DNA of 53,618 bases from Acidipila sp. (GTDB lineage: Bacteria; Acidobacteriota; Terriglobia; Acidiferrales; UBA7541). The stretch lies in NCBI GenBank assembly GCA_010365215.1, contig JAAFGT010000017.1, forward strand, positions 1 to 53,618, in the 5' to 3' direction. The position numbers were made by a program, and so were the translations under genes. Shown here in pieces: positions 17,230 through 25,562 of this stretch (position 1 is the stretch's first letter; each line of letters opens with the position of its first letter). The notes under the pieces were generated by a model that ran no database searches, was not told where the DNA came from, and saw nothing but the letters and a program-made list of their open reading frames with translations.

Positions 17230-18411
17230 TCAGGACACCAATTTGAAACGCCCGTCGCGCAGCAGACTGCACCTGCGGCCTCTCCACTGGACGGAATTTC
17301 CAAAAAACCCCGCTACCCAGATGCAGAAACTCAGCAGGTCCTGGAGGGGAATCAGCGCCCAGTCGATCAGGGCGAGCCTTCCGCCCAGAACCCACACCGC
17401 GGTGGACCAGGCGGCGCCGGCGCGGAAGGCGGCAGCGATCAACAAAACTGGCCAGGCGCGTGGCTGCAGCAGACAGAGCGACATCGCGAGAGGCAGAGGA
17501 TTGGTGAATGCCTCGCCCCAATATCCGCGCGGCCGCGAACGGCGCGTGCTGCGTGCCCAGCGCAGCCGGTGGCGCAAATTGGCGGCGAGAGCCTGGCTGC
17601 CGATGCGATGCTCGATCACGTGAGAAGATAGCACCACGCGGTAGCCGCGTTCCGCCGCGCGCCGGCCCAGCACGAAGTCCTCAGCCAGAAATTCGCCGAG
17701 CTGCCCAAAACCGCCGGTGCGCTCAATTACTTCCCGCCGCGCGGCGATGGTCGGGCCCAGCGCAAAATTCATGCCCTCGAGCATCCGCGCCACCAGCACG
17801 CCGCCCACGAATTCTGTATTCATGCCCGCCGCTTCCAGGCGCGACCACAGGCTCCGTCCGGCCACCGCGCGATACGGGCAGGTGATCACGCCGACGGAGC
17901 AATCCTGAAATTCCGCAGCGAGCACGCGCACCATATCGGGTTTGGCGCGGACGTCGCTGTCGCTCATCACCAGCAGATCGAATCGCGACTCCTCGGTCAG
18001 GCGCTGAAGGCTGAAAGCTTTGGCGTTCGGCCCGGGCGATTCGCCGGTGATAATCAGCCGCGACGGTGGTTTAGTAGGAAATTCAGCGCGCACCTTGGCG
18101 AAAATTGCCACGGCGGGGTCGTCCGCATGGTGGACCGCGGCGAGAACCTCGAAATCAGGGTAGTCCTGCGCGAAATAACTCCGCAGATTCTCTTCCAAGC
18201 CTTCATCCACCCCATGGAGAGGCCGCAGAAGACTGATCGGTGGACAGAAAATCAATGCTGGCGGAACTACCGCTAGATAGCGTCGCGCGGCAACGATCGT
18301 CAGCACACAAAACACCAGCGAACCGCTTACAAGGACGACCGATAGCACCATGAGGGCGCCCCGCAACATCTCCGGAAAAGCCGATAGTATGCTGTGGAGT
18401 GTACTCGTCAT
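17230..18411 (-). CDS. HpnI-like / ceramide-glucosyltransferase family GT21
   Basis: A 393-residue inner-membrane glycosyltransferase. One N-terminal helix (about 17-42) leads into a GT-A domain with ISLLRPLHGVDEGLEEN, the DSD metal motif (about 151-153), AEDFVLGRR with the catalytic acidic residue (about 243-251), and RHRLRWARSTR, the (Q/R)xxRW motif. Hydrophobic segments close the C-terminus. The pattern is that of GT21, including hopanoid-associated HpnI, which adds N-acetylglucosamine to bacteriohopanetetrol. No hopanoid gene is adjacent, so a sphingolipid-like or other lipid acceptor is equally possible. It stands upstream of nothing obvious on the minus strand and converges with UXS. 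Confidence 0.85.
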   Translation of the reverse strand: MTSTLHSILSAFPEMLRGALMVLSVVLVSGSLVFCVLTIVAARRYLAVVPPALIFCPPISLLRPLHGVDEGLEENLRSYFAQDYPDFEVLAAVHHADDPAVAIFAKVRAEFPTKPPSRLIITGESPGPNAKAFSLQRLTEESRFDLLVMSDSDVRAKPDMVRVLAAEFQDCSVGVITCPYRAVAGRSLWSRLEAAGMNTEFVGGVLVARMLEGMNFALGPTIAARREVIERTGGFGQLGEFLAEDFVLGRRAAERGYRVVLSSHVIEHRIGSQALAANLRHRLRWARSTRRSRPRGYWGEAFTNPLPLAMSLCLLQPRAWPVLLIAAAFRAGAAWSTAVWVLGGRLALIDWALIPLQDLLSFCIWVAGFFGNSVQWRGRRCSLLRDGRFKLVS

Positions 18412-18640
18412 CTCGCGGTGATTTGGATCCTTCCACCAGTAATGACCCCGGCAGTCGGCCGGAGTTCCAATTTCGCGGATGTAAGTACGGTCGGAGGGCT
18501 ATTGGAGCTTGAGAAGCTTGAGGCGCTTGAGGCGCTTTCACGTTCTGAAATCGACGTGCGGGGCCACTGTTTTTCACGATTTTCGCCAAGACTGGCGGTG
18601 TCGGACCTTGGGTACCCACCGGGAGCGATCGGCCCCAAGC

Positions 18641-19756
18641 TTAGGGCGCTTTCGCCGAAACCACACCGATGTTAGCGATGTTGTCGCCCTTGCTCATCGA
18701 CGGCACAGCGCACACGTGCAGCACCACGCCGGAAACCGGAGCGCGCGGCTCGTATGCCACGCGGTCGAAATAATCGGTGACGTAGCCCAGTTTCATCCCT
18801 GCTTCCACATACGTCCCGCGCTTCACCAGCGGATAAAAAATCCCCGCCTGCTCGCTGGAGACGTCCACCACCTTTTCCAGCCACACCGGATGCTCCACAG
18901 GCCTCGCTTCGCCGGGCAGGATGTGCAAATAGCGCATCACGTTAAGCGATCCATCCACCAGCGCCGCTACATCCTCGCTCTCCACCGTGCCGGCGTAGCC
19001 GGCCTCGGCCGTAATGGCCGGCTTGCCGCGCGTTGACGCCGTGCTATCCAGATATCGCGAAGCCTTCGGATCGGTGGGCCGGTCGTCGGAAATAATAATG
19101 TGGTCCAGCCCAAACGCCAGCACCATCCCGCGCGATACGCGGTCCTGCTCCTCGCTCCCGGTCTTCAGCCAGTAGCTGTAGGTGCGCAGGCTTTCGTCCA
19201 GGTCGCCGCCGTGCAGATCGATCAGCGCGTCGCACCGCTCCACCACCTGCTGCGTGATCAGCCACGACGCGCGCTCCGTCTGCGTGCCGTCCTGCTTTCC
19301 CGGGTACATGCGGTTCATGCTCTTGCGGTCCACCGGATTCACGTGCGGCACTTTCTGGTCAAACGACGCGCGGTTCACCAGCGGCACCAGAATCACCGTA
19401 CCGGAAATTTCCGCCGCATCCAGCCGCGAGATCAATTTCTCCACCGCTAGGATCGACGCGTACTCCGTCCCGTGCGCTCCCGAAACAATGGCCAGCACTT
19501 TCCCCGGTTTCGCGCCGCGCACCACCACCACGGGAAGCTGCGTGCCCGCATCCATCCCCGCCGGCACCTCGATGTAGCCCATACCCTTCTGTCCCGCCGC
19601 AGCGCTGGCCGTGCCCACGGAAAAAGTCGTCTGCTGCGCCCCGGCGGAAACTGCAAGCGGGCACGTAACCGTGATCACCCCGGCAAGGGCAAATAACCCA
19701 CGCCGGCGCGGGACGAACCGGCGGAGTGGGCGGAACAAGCAGAACCATTTGGTCAT
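18641..19756 (-). CDS. Secreted succinylglutamate desuccinylase/aspartoacylase-family hydrolase
   Basis: A 371-residue zinc hydrolase of the AstE/AspA (M14-like) family. An N-terminal basic stretch and hydrophobic core (to about residue 40, ending SAGAQQ) form an export signal, unusual for a family whose best-known members are cytoplasmic. The zinc ligands appear in SGAHGTEYAS (His and Glu) and in ALIDLHGGD (His). A C-terminal beta-barrel-like segment (KRGTYVEAGMKLG to APVSGVVLHV) resembles the lipoyl-like domain of related proteins. The ATG at 19756 has GGAGG 5 nt upstream, so the longer frame from 19786 is rejected. The natural amide substrate is unknown; a periplasmic N-acyl amino acid or peptide is plausible. 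Confidence 0.85.
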   Translation of the reverse strand: MTKWFCLFRPLRRFVPRRRGLFALAGVITVTCPLAVSAGAQQTTFSVGTASAAAGQKGMGYIEVPAGMDAGTQLPVVVVRGAKPGKVLAIVSGAHGTEYASILAVEKLISRLDAAEISGTVILVPLVNRASFDQKVPHVNPVDRKSMNRMYPGKQDGTQTERASWLITQQVVERCDALIDLHGGDLDESLRTYSYWLKTGSEEQDRVSRGMVLAFGLDHIIISDDRPTDPKASRYLDSTASTRGKPAITAEAGYAGTVESEDVAALVDGSLNVMRYLHILPGEARPVEHPVWLEKVVDVSSEQAGIFYPLVKRGTYVEAGMKLGYVTDYFDRVAYEPRAPVSGVVLHVCAVPSMSKGDNIANIGVVSAKAP

Positions 19757-19895
19757 GGGAACCTCCTCCAGGCAGGCCACCCGCAAGAAGCAAATCCTCT
19801 CGGACCTTGCGCGCCACCCTGCCGCGGGATTATATCGTCGTGGTTATACCATGTATGATGGAAGGCTAGGCACACCGGTGGAAGGGGTAGTGGGG

Positions 19896-20066
19896 ATGCT
19901 CGACAAAGACGAAAAGCACTGGCGCGAACTGTGCGACCAGGCCTCCAACGAAAAAGACCCGGCCAAACTGATAAAATTGATGCAAGAAATAAACCGCCTG
20001 CTCACCGCCGAACACCACCGCCTCAAAGGCGAACCTGCCCCCAACGACCCTAAAGCCTCCAACTGA
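19896..20066 (+). CDS. Small conserved-looking hydrophilic protein, 56 residues
   Basis: Reads MLDKDEKHWRELCDQASNEK and continues as a charged amphipathic helix (KLIKLMQEINRLL) to a Pro-rich end. I recall similar small proteins with HWRELC and EINRLL segments near acidobacterial genes, but function is unknown. The ATG at 19896 is preceded by AAGGGG at 9 nt. An in-frame ATG at 19851 would add 15 residues of less helical sequence. It diverges from the secreted hydrolase. A weak hairpin with four T lies about 55 nt downstream. Confidence 0.6.
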   Translation: MLDKDEKHWRELCDQASNEKDPAKLIKLMQEINRLLTAEHHRLKGEPAPNDPKASN

Positions 20067-20223
20067 TTCACTCCGTCAAAATAATGGCAGGCGCCCGGAC
20101 CTGAAGAAATTCAAGCGCCCCGCACGGCGGTTTTATGTCTGCGGCCTCCCTTCCTGACCTGGCGGTGCCTGCCCTCACCCACGATGAATTTCAGTGGCTC
20201 CTCGCCGAATCCAACTCGGCTTC

Positions 20224-21159
20224 CTAGCAGAAAAGTCTTCGCCGCGCGGCACCTGCCATTGCCAGCATTCCACTCCCCAACAGTAACAGCGTGGAAGGCT
20301 CCGGGGTCGGAGTGGGAGTACCAAACTGATTATTCACGATGAGACCGCTCGCAGAGCTGAGCGTATACCCGGCTGGAAGGTTAGCCACCGGGCCGGTGGT
20401 CGGCAAACCGAAAGTATTTGCAAAATTTGAGATGGCGCTCGCAGTTCCCACACAACCACCATTGCAAAAATTGGTAGGGCCCGCGATGGAGCCTTCTTGC
20501 AGACCAAGGGTAAACGAGAAGGGCGTGCCCACGGTAACTGTGGCGACGCCCGTCCTGAAAATCGTATTGGAAATAGTGCCCTGGTTCGCGACGATGCCCT
20601 GTAAAATCCCGCTGGAACTGTAAGCTCCGTTGCTCGCCTGCATCGCGCCTTGGCCCGACGTGCCGGCCAGCTGATAGGTAACACCCACGGTCGATACGGC
20701 CAGCATATTGCTACCCGTGCTCTGGTCAATCAACGCCCCCGAGATGTCCAGGTTGAACGACACTGTGAGGATAGTCCCCACAGTTCCTACCGGTCCCGAA
20801 ATAACCAGATCGTTAAAACTGAAAGTATTATTATTGGCACCGGTCGCAATCTGACTCACCGAAGCGCCGAAGGCAAAGGCGGTGAGGGTGGGGACTGATG
20901 CGAACGCGTTCGTCATTGAGTGCAGCACTCCGAGGGTCACCTGGTCCGTGGCGCTTGCCGTGCCGGTGCCGTACCCTATGAGCGTTGGTGCGCTCACCGC
21001 AAGGCTCGACCCGCAAATTGCGGTAGACTGGTTTGAGGGAAGAATTATGCTCCCGAAGCAAGAGTTTGCTTCAGCGGGCTGGGCCACGGCGAAACCGCAC
21101 AGAAGTACTACAGCCATGACGGCGATATGCAGTTTTCCACGATATGATTGCTGTCTCAT
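20224..21159 (-). CDS. PEP-CTERM domain surface protein
   Basis: A 311-residue exported protein. It has a Sec signal (basic RGK, then AVMAVVLLCGFAVAQPAEA), a Ser/Thr/Gly/Asn-rich beta-type body without a recognised enzyme domain, and a C-terminal sorting signal: PEPSTLLLLG, a hydrophobic helix, then ARRRLFC. The PEP motif is read by an exosortase, which cleaves and anchors such proteins to the cell surface, often together with exopolysaccharide. No exosortase is in the window. The start at 21159 has GGAG 9 nt upstream; a longer frame to 21219 is unlikely. A 14-bp palindrome lies in its leader. It is divergent from the winged-helix regulator. Confidence 0.9.
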   Translation of the reverse strand: MRQQSYRGKLHIAVMAVVLLCGFAVAQPAEANSCFGSIILPSNQSTAICGSSLAVSAPTLIGYGTGTASATDQVTLGVLHSMTNAFASVPTLTAFAFGASVSQIATGANNNTFSFNDLVISGPVGTVGTILTVSFNLDISGALIDQSTGSNMLAVSTVGVTYQLAGTSGQGAMQASNGAYSSSGILQGIVANQGTISNTIFRTGVATVTVGTPFSFTLGLQEGSIAGPTNFCNGGCVGTASAISNFANTFGLPTTGPVANLPAGYTLSSASGLIVNNQFGTPTPTPEPSTLLLLGSGMLAMAGAARRRLFC

Positions 21160-21185
21160 GATGTCTTTCTCCTTTCTTGACTTAG

Positions 21186-21199
21186 TAGCTCTAGAGCTA
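21186..21199. promoter_or_regulatory. 14-bp perfect palindrome in the PEP-CTERM gene leader
   Basis: TAGCTCTAGAGCTA is self-complementary, 27-40 nt before the PEP-CTERM ATG and upstream of the divergent regulator. It could be an operator, perhaps for that regulator. No experimental or family link supports this. Confidence 0.35.
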
Positions 21200-21354
21200 A
21201 TCGGAATGAATAGGTTCATTGCGTGCTTACTTGGTGCAATTTCTTATTCCTACACTTGTTGCTGCCGTCCAAGCGTTCGGCTAGACTCACCCAGACTCCC
21301 AAACTGCTTAATCCAGCCCGTCTCCGCGTTCGCCTACGCTGGACTAAAATGGCT

Positions 21355-21383
21355 TTGAAGTCTTTTAAGAGTTTTCCTATTTT
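21355..21383 (+). promoter_or_regulatory. Promoter of the winged-helix/TPR regulator
   Basis: TTGAAG (21355-21360) and TATTTT (21378-21383) lie 17 bp apart. A start near 21390 leaves an 18-nt leader before the ATG at 21408. Confidence 0.6.
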
Positions 21384-21407
21384 GTTCGCAGATTTTTGAA
21401 AGCGTCC

Positions 21408-23363
21408 ATGCGACAGGAATCAAAGCACTTCTACGAGTTCGGCCCCTTCCGTCTCGATGCGCCAGAGCGCCTGCTCCTTCGCGACGGCAAGCCCGTCGAA
21501 CTTACCCCCAAGGCCTTCGACACTCTTGTCGCCCTAGTCGAGAACAGCGGCCACCTCCTCACCAAGGATGAATTGCTGAAGCGCTTGTGGCCGGATTCCT
21601 TCGTCGAAGAGGCCACCCTGGCCAAAAATGTCTTCACTCTCCGCAAGGCCTTGGGCAGCTCGCCCGGCAACGACGAATACATTGAAACGGTGCCCACCCG
21701 CGGCTACCGCTTCGTGGGCGACGTGCGGGAAGTAACCGAGGGTGGCCCCATTTTGCCGCTGCACGGAGTCGCACCTCTTCCAGCCGTTTCACCAGTTGCC
21801 CGTGAGCCGATTGAGACCGTTAAGCCAGAAACGCCGGTTGCGTCCGTCCGCCCAGGTCGTCTTGTGCTCCGAGCCTTATTGGCGCTCTCCTTGGCAGCGG
21901 CCGTTATTGTCGTCGGAATGCTAGCGCGGCAACGGTTCTGGCCGCCTCCGAGTCCTCCGCTTCGCATGACCAGACTCGCGGTTCTCCCCTTTGCAAACCT
22001 CAGCGGCGATCCGGCGCAGGAGTATTTCGCGGATGGCTTTACCGAGGAGATGATCACGCAACTGGGCGATCTCGAGCCGGGACGTTTGGGGGTGATCGCG
22101 CGCACCTCCGCCATGCAGTACCGCAACACGCAGAAACTCGCCGGCCAGATTGGCCGCGAGCTGGGAGTGGATTACCTGTTGGAGGGCAGCGTGCGCCGTT
22201 CCAGCGACCGCGTGCGAATCAGCGCGCAGCTCATCCGCGTGCGCGACCAGACGCATCTGTGGGCTGCCGATTTCGATCGCGACGACAAGGACATCCTGGC
22301 GTTGCAGAGCGACGTCGCGAAAGCGATCGCCGCAGAAATCAACCTGAAGCTTCTGCCGGAAGCGAGTGCCCACCGGTCGCCCGCGCGGCCTCTCGATCCC
22401 GAGGCCTACCGTTTCTATCTCCAGGGGCGCTTTTTCTGGAACAAGCGTACCGAACCCGGCTACGTCAAGGCGGTCGAGTACTTCAACCAGGCGCTTGCGC
22501 GCGATCCAAAGTACGCGCAAGCGTTCGCCGGATTGGCTGACGCCTACGCGCTTCTGGGATCTTTGCCCAGTGCGGAAATTCAGCGTCGCGAGGCTATGCC
22601 CCGGGCCAAAGCCGCTGCGCTCACCGCCCTCAAGCTCGATCCCTCTCTGGCTGCTGCCCACACTTCACTGGCGTTTGTCAGGATGCACTACGAATGGGAC
22701 TGGCCCGGCGCGCAGCAGGAGTTCCAGCGCGCCATCGAGCTCAATCCCGATTACCCCACGGCTCATCAATGGTATGCCTACTGGTTCGTGGCGCGGGGAA
22801 GGACCGGCGAGGCGCTCGACGAAATGCACCGCGCACAGCAGGCCGATCCGCTCTCCCTCATCATCCTCACCGATTCCTGCGAGATGCTGCTCTACGCCGG
22901 CCGCTACGATCAGGCCGCGCAACAGGCTCAGAAAGCGCTGGAACTGGATGCCAATTTCGCTCTGGCGCACGTGTTTCTCGCGCAAGCGTACGAGAAGAAA
23001 CGGATGTATCCGCAGGCCATTACCGCGTATCGGAAGGCGCTCGCTCTGAGTCCCGGCAATGGCTGGTCAAGCCTGGGGCTTGGCCGCATCTATTCCCTCG
23101 CCGGCCAGCGCGCGAAAACCGAAGCGATTCTCAAAGAAGCGCTGAAAGAAGCCCGGCACCGGGGCGGTATGGAGCTGATCATCGCGCCGCTCTGCGCCCT
23201 TCTCGGGGAAAAGGACCAGGCGTTTTCCTGGCTCGAAAAGGCCTACCAGAACCGCGAAGGCGGGCTGATTCTCCTCAAGGTCGCCCCGGTTTTTGATCCG
23301 CTGCGCGCCGATCCGCGATTCGCCGACCTCGAACGCCGCGTCGGCCTCCCCCAGGGCGATTGA
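21408..23363 (+). CDS. Membrane-bound ToxR/CadC-like regulator with TolB-like and TPR domains
   Basis: A 651-residue one-component signalling protein. Residues about 8-105 are an OmpR-type winged helix (FGPFRLDAPERLLLRDGK, then the GYRFVG wing). A Pro/Val-rich linker leads to one transmembrane helix (about 150-175). The periplasmic part starts with a FlgO/TolB N-like domain (AVLPFANLSGD to LWAADFDRD, about 190-295). Then come TPR repeats (about 330-640), seen as repeated A-x-A-L-x-P/LDP units such as YFNQALARDPKYAQAF. The family is abundant in acidobacteria. ATG 21408 is preferred over TTG 21396. It is 15 nt upstream of the nitroreductase gene and probably cotranscribed with it, and may also act on the divergent PEP-CTERM gene. 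Its ligand is unknown. Confidence 0.9.
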   Translation: MRQESKHFYEFGPFRLDAPERLLLRDGKPVELTPKAFDTLVALVENSGHLLTKDELLKRLWPDSFVEEATLAKNVFTLRKALGSSPGNDEYIETVPTRGYRFVGDVREVTEGGPILPLHGVAPLPAVSPVAREPIETVKPETPVASVRPGRLVLRALLALSLAAAVIVVGMLARQRFWPPPSPPLRMTRLAVLPFANLSGDPAQEYFADGFTEEMITQLGDLEPGRLGVIARTSAMQYRNTQKLAGQIGRELGVDYLLEGSVRRSSDRVRISAQLIRVRDQTHLWAADFDRDDKDILALQSDVAKAIAAEINLKLLPEASAHRSPARPLDPEAYRFYLQGRFFWNKRTEPGYVKAVEYFNQALARDPKYAQAFAGLADAYALLGSLPSAEIQRREAMPRAKAAALTALKLDPSLAAAHTSLAFVRMHYEWDWPGAQQEFQRAIELNPDYPTAHQWYAYWFVARGRTGEALDEMHRAQQADPLSLIILTDSCEMLLYAGRYDQAAQQAQKALELDANFALAHVFLAQAYEKKRMYPQAITAYRKALALSPGNGWSSLGLGRIYSLAGQRAKTEAILKEALKEARHRGGMELIIAPLCALLGEKDQAFSWLEKAYQNREGGLILLKVAPVFDPLRADPRFADLERRVGLPQGD

Positions 23364-23378
23364 AGGAATTGGCTACCT

Positions 23379-24515
23379 ATGGACATGGACCGACGTAAGT
23401 TTATCGCCCGCGGCGGCACATTTGCGGCACTAGTCTCGGTACCGGTGTTGAGTTGGTCGTACCGCCAAGCAGGGGAAGCACGCCCGGCTCAAGCGGACGA
23501 AAGCGCAGCACTGCTGGCAAAACTGGGGCGTCCAGCGTTGGAGGTCTTAACATTAGCTGCCCGTGCTCCCAGCGGGCACAACACACAGCCCTGGACGGTG
23601 CGAGTTCTCGACAGGGAGCACTGGATCATCGGCATTGATGGGTCTCGTCGCCTGCTGGCAGTTGACCCTACGGCACGGGAAACGCTGCTTTCGCTCGGAG
23701 CCTTCCTCGAAAATATTGTGGTAGCCGCCGCTCACTACGGGTACGGGGTCGAGTACGAGGTCATTGCACATTCGCCTGCCGACGCCGATGTCATTGATTT
23801 GCGGTTGCGCAAAACTGCTCCGTCACCCCAGCCTCTGGCTGAGATCAGCCTTCGCAGGACCGTTAGAAACGGCCATCTGGCGGGCGAAATCAAATCAACA
23901 GACCTTGCGGCGGTCACCGGCCGCGGCGAAGACTGCCACTATTTTCCCAGAGGCACGGCTGCGGCCAAGTATCTTTCGGAAGGTACCGTGGAGGCCAACC
24001 GCCAGCAGGCGTTTCGCGATCCGGCCCAAGAGGAACTCGCCAACTGGATTCGTTGGTCGGCTGGGGATGCCGCGAGGTACAGGAATGGATTGACGCCGGA
24101 CAGCATGGAAATCGAGGGGTTGACCGGATGGTATGTGAGCCATTTCTATGATCGCGCCTCCGTGTTGTCGAAGTCCTTCCGGGATACCACCATCAAGCAA
24201 GTGATCGAACGGGTCGGACAAGGCGGTGGCTGGCTTGTGGTATCAAGCCCAGGAACCGCAATCCCTACCCTGATTGAGACCGGAAGAAAAGTCGAGCTAA
24301 TGTGGCTGCGGCTTCGTGACCGGAAAATCGCCATCCACCCGATGACGCAGATGCTTGAGGAAGCCCCCTGGCGCGAACAGGTGGCGAAAAACTTGGGAAT
24401 CGATGGCGTGCCGCAGTTCCTCCTCCGCATCGGTTATCTCGTTTCTTATCCGAATCCCATGAGCGTGCGAATGCCGCCCGGCTGGATCATGACCTATGAC
24501 CCCCGCTTCAAGTAA
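23379..24515 (+). CDS. Acg-type nitroreductase-family protein with Tat-like signal
   Basis: A 378-residue FMN-binding oxidoreductase-like protein. The N-terminus (MDMDRRKFIARGG, then a hydrophobic stretch) is a twin-arginine signal, implying export as a folded cofactor-containing protein. The nitroreductase signature APSGHNTQPW lies at about 62-71, where FMN contacts are made. The body has two nitroreductase-like halves, as in Acg (mycobacterial Rv2032-like) proteins. Some Acg members bind FMN without known reductase activity, so the reaction is uncertain. It follows the regulator by 15 nt, with AAGGA 11 nt before the ATG, and likely shares its transcript. Confidence 0.82.
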   Translation: MDMDRRKFIARGGTFAALVSVPVLSWSYRQAGEARPAQADESAALLAKLGRPALEVLTLAARAPSGHNTQPWTVRVLDREHWIIGIDGSRRLLAVDPTARETLLSLGAFLENIVVAAAHYGYGVEYEVIAHSPADADVIDLRLRKTAPSPQPLAEISLRRTVRNGHLAGEIKSTDLAAVTGRGEDCHYFPRGTAAAKYLSEGTVEANRQQAFRDPAQEELANWIRWSAGDAARYRNGLTPDSMEIEGLTGWYVSHFYDRASVLSKSFRDTTIKQVIERVGQGGGWLVVSSPGTAIPTLIETGRKVELMWLRLRDRKIAIHPMTQMLEEAPWREQVAKNLGIDGVPQFLLRIGYLVSYPNPMSVRMPPGWIMTYDPRFK

Positions 24516-24650
24516 AGGTGCGTTTTCTATGGCTGGCGCGGTGGTTCGACAGGGCGGACTAACGATCGTACAGGCGTAAATGCATGATGGGGCTGAACTC
24601 TTGTGTAGCGACGCAGTTGCGACGGATAAAGCGAAGGATGAAGCGACGGA

Positions 24651-25487
24651 GTGGGCGCCGTGTGGAAGCGTAATATGTTGGTCGCCGTTGTCATACTTGT
24701 CAGCCTGGCTGGTATCGTCATCCTGACGATGCGCCACCAATTCGTTTCGCGTCTCGATAGGCTGGAAGCCCGAATCAAAAGCGCAAACGTACCGAACGGC
24801 TCGCGACGCGACCTCCCTCCTTCCGTTTTGGCCCTGGCCGCGCGCCTGGGGGCTCGCGGGGATGGTGCGCCGGGCTTCACCACCTTTGAGCAAAGCGGCC
24901 AGATGTGGCAAACGCAGGGTGGCAAACAGATGGATTTCACAGCCAGGCAAACGGTCAGTTCATATTCATCGGAGTACCTGTGGCGGGCGTTCTTTGCGCC
25001 TTTTGGGGCAAGTACGGCGGCCGACTATTTGATTGATGGGACCGGCGGATTGGAAGTAAAGCTGTTGGGTGCGGTGACCGTGGCGCGAGCCGTCGGCGGA
25101 GCCGATATAAATCAGGGCGAAGCTCTGCGCTACCTCGCCGAACTGCCGTGGAATTCCGATGCGATACTGAACAACAGATTCCTGGACTGGACGGTAATCG
25201 ACGACAACACTCTCAAGGTCGCGACGGGTAGGGGAGCGGATCGCGGCGAAGTCACCTTCAAACTGGACGGCAACGGCCTGATAACCACCGCCAGCGCGCC
25301 ATCCCGAATGTATGCCAACAAAGGCGGAACGATGACTCCGCGCCCATGGCATGGCCGGTTTTGGGACTATCAAAACGCAAACGGACGGCTCATCCCCTGC
25401 CAGGCCGAGGTGACGTGGACACTGGATGAGGGTGAGTTCATCTACTGGCGGGCCCGTATTATCCCCAACTCCGTTTCCGGGCCTTGA
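24651..25487 (+). CDS. DUF6544-like membrane-anchored protein
   Basis: A 278-residue protein starting at a GTG (24651). A second GTG at 24660 is possible. Residues about 9-27 form a single transmembrane segment. The remainder looks like a beta-rich extracytoplasmic domain with motifs I associate with DUF6544: an MDFTARQ segment, INQGEALRYLAELPW (about 146-160), GRFWDYQ and a final IYWRARI strand. Function is unknown for the family. It follows the nitroreductase after 135 nt and may be part of the same unit or independent. It converges with ugd. Confidence 0.65.
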   Translation: MGAVWKRNMLVAVVILVSLAGIVILTMRHQFVSRLDRLEARIKSANVPNGSRRDLPPSVLALAARLGARGDGAPGFTTFEQSGQMWQTQGGKQMDFTARQTVSSYSSEYLWRAFFAPFGASTAADYLIDGTGGLEVKLLGAVTVARAVGGADINQGEALRYLAELPWNSDAILNNRFLDWTVIDDNTLKVATGRGADRGEVTFKLDGNGLITTASAPSRMYANKGGTMTPRPWHGRFWDYQNANGRLIPCQAEVTWTLDEGEFIYWRARIIPNSVSGP

Positions 25488-25562
25488 ACCGGAGCGGGCT
25501 CGGGGTAAAGATGCGGACAGACTTGAATGGCGCTGGGCGATTGCCAACTGGCCATGATCAGG

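Noticed and set aside
18412-18640. Small genes in the gap between the HpnI-like gene and the secreted hydrolase
   Set aside because: Short frames on both strands lack ribosome sites and recognisable sequence; only a CTTGAGGCG direct repeat is visible.
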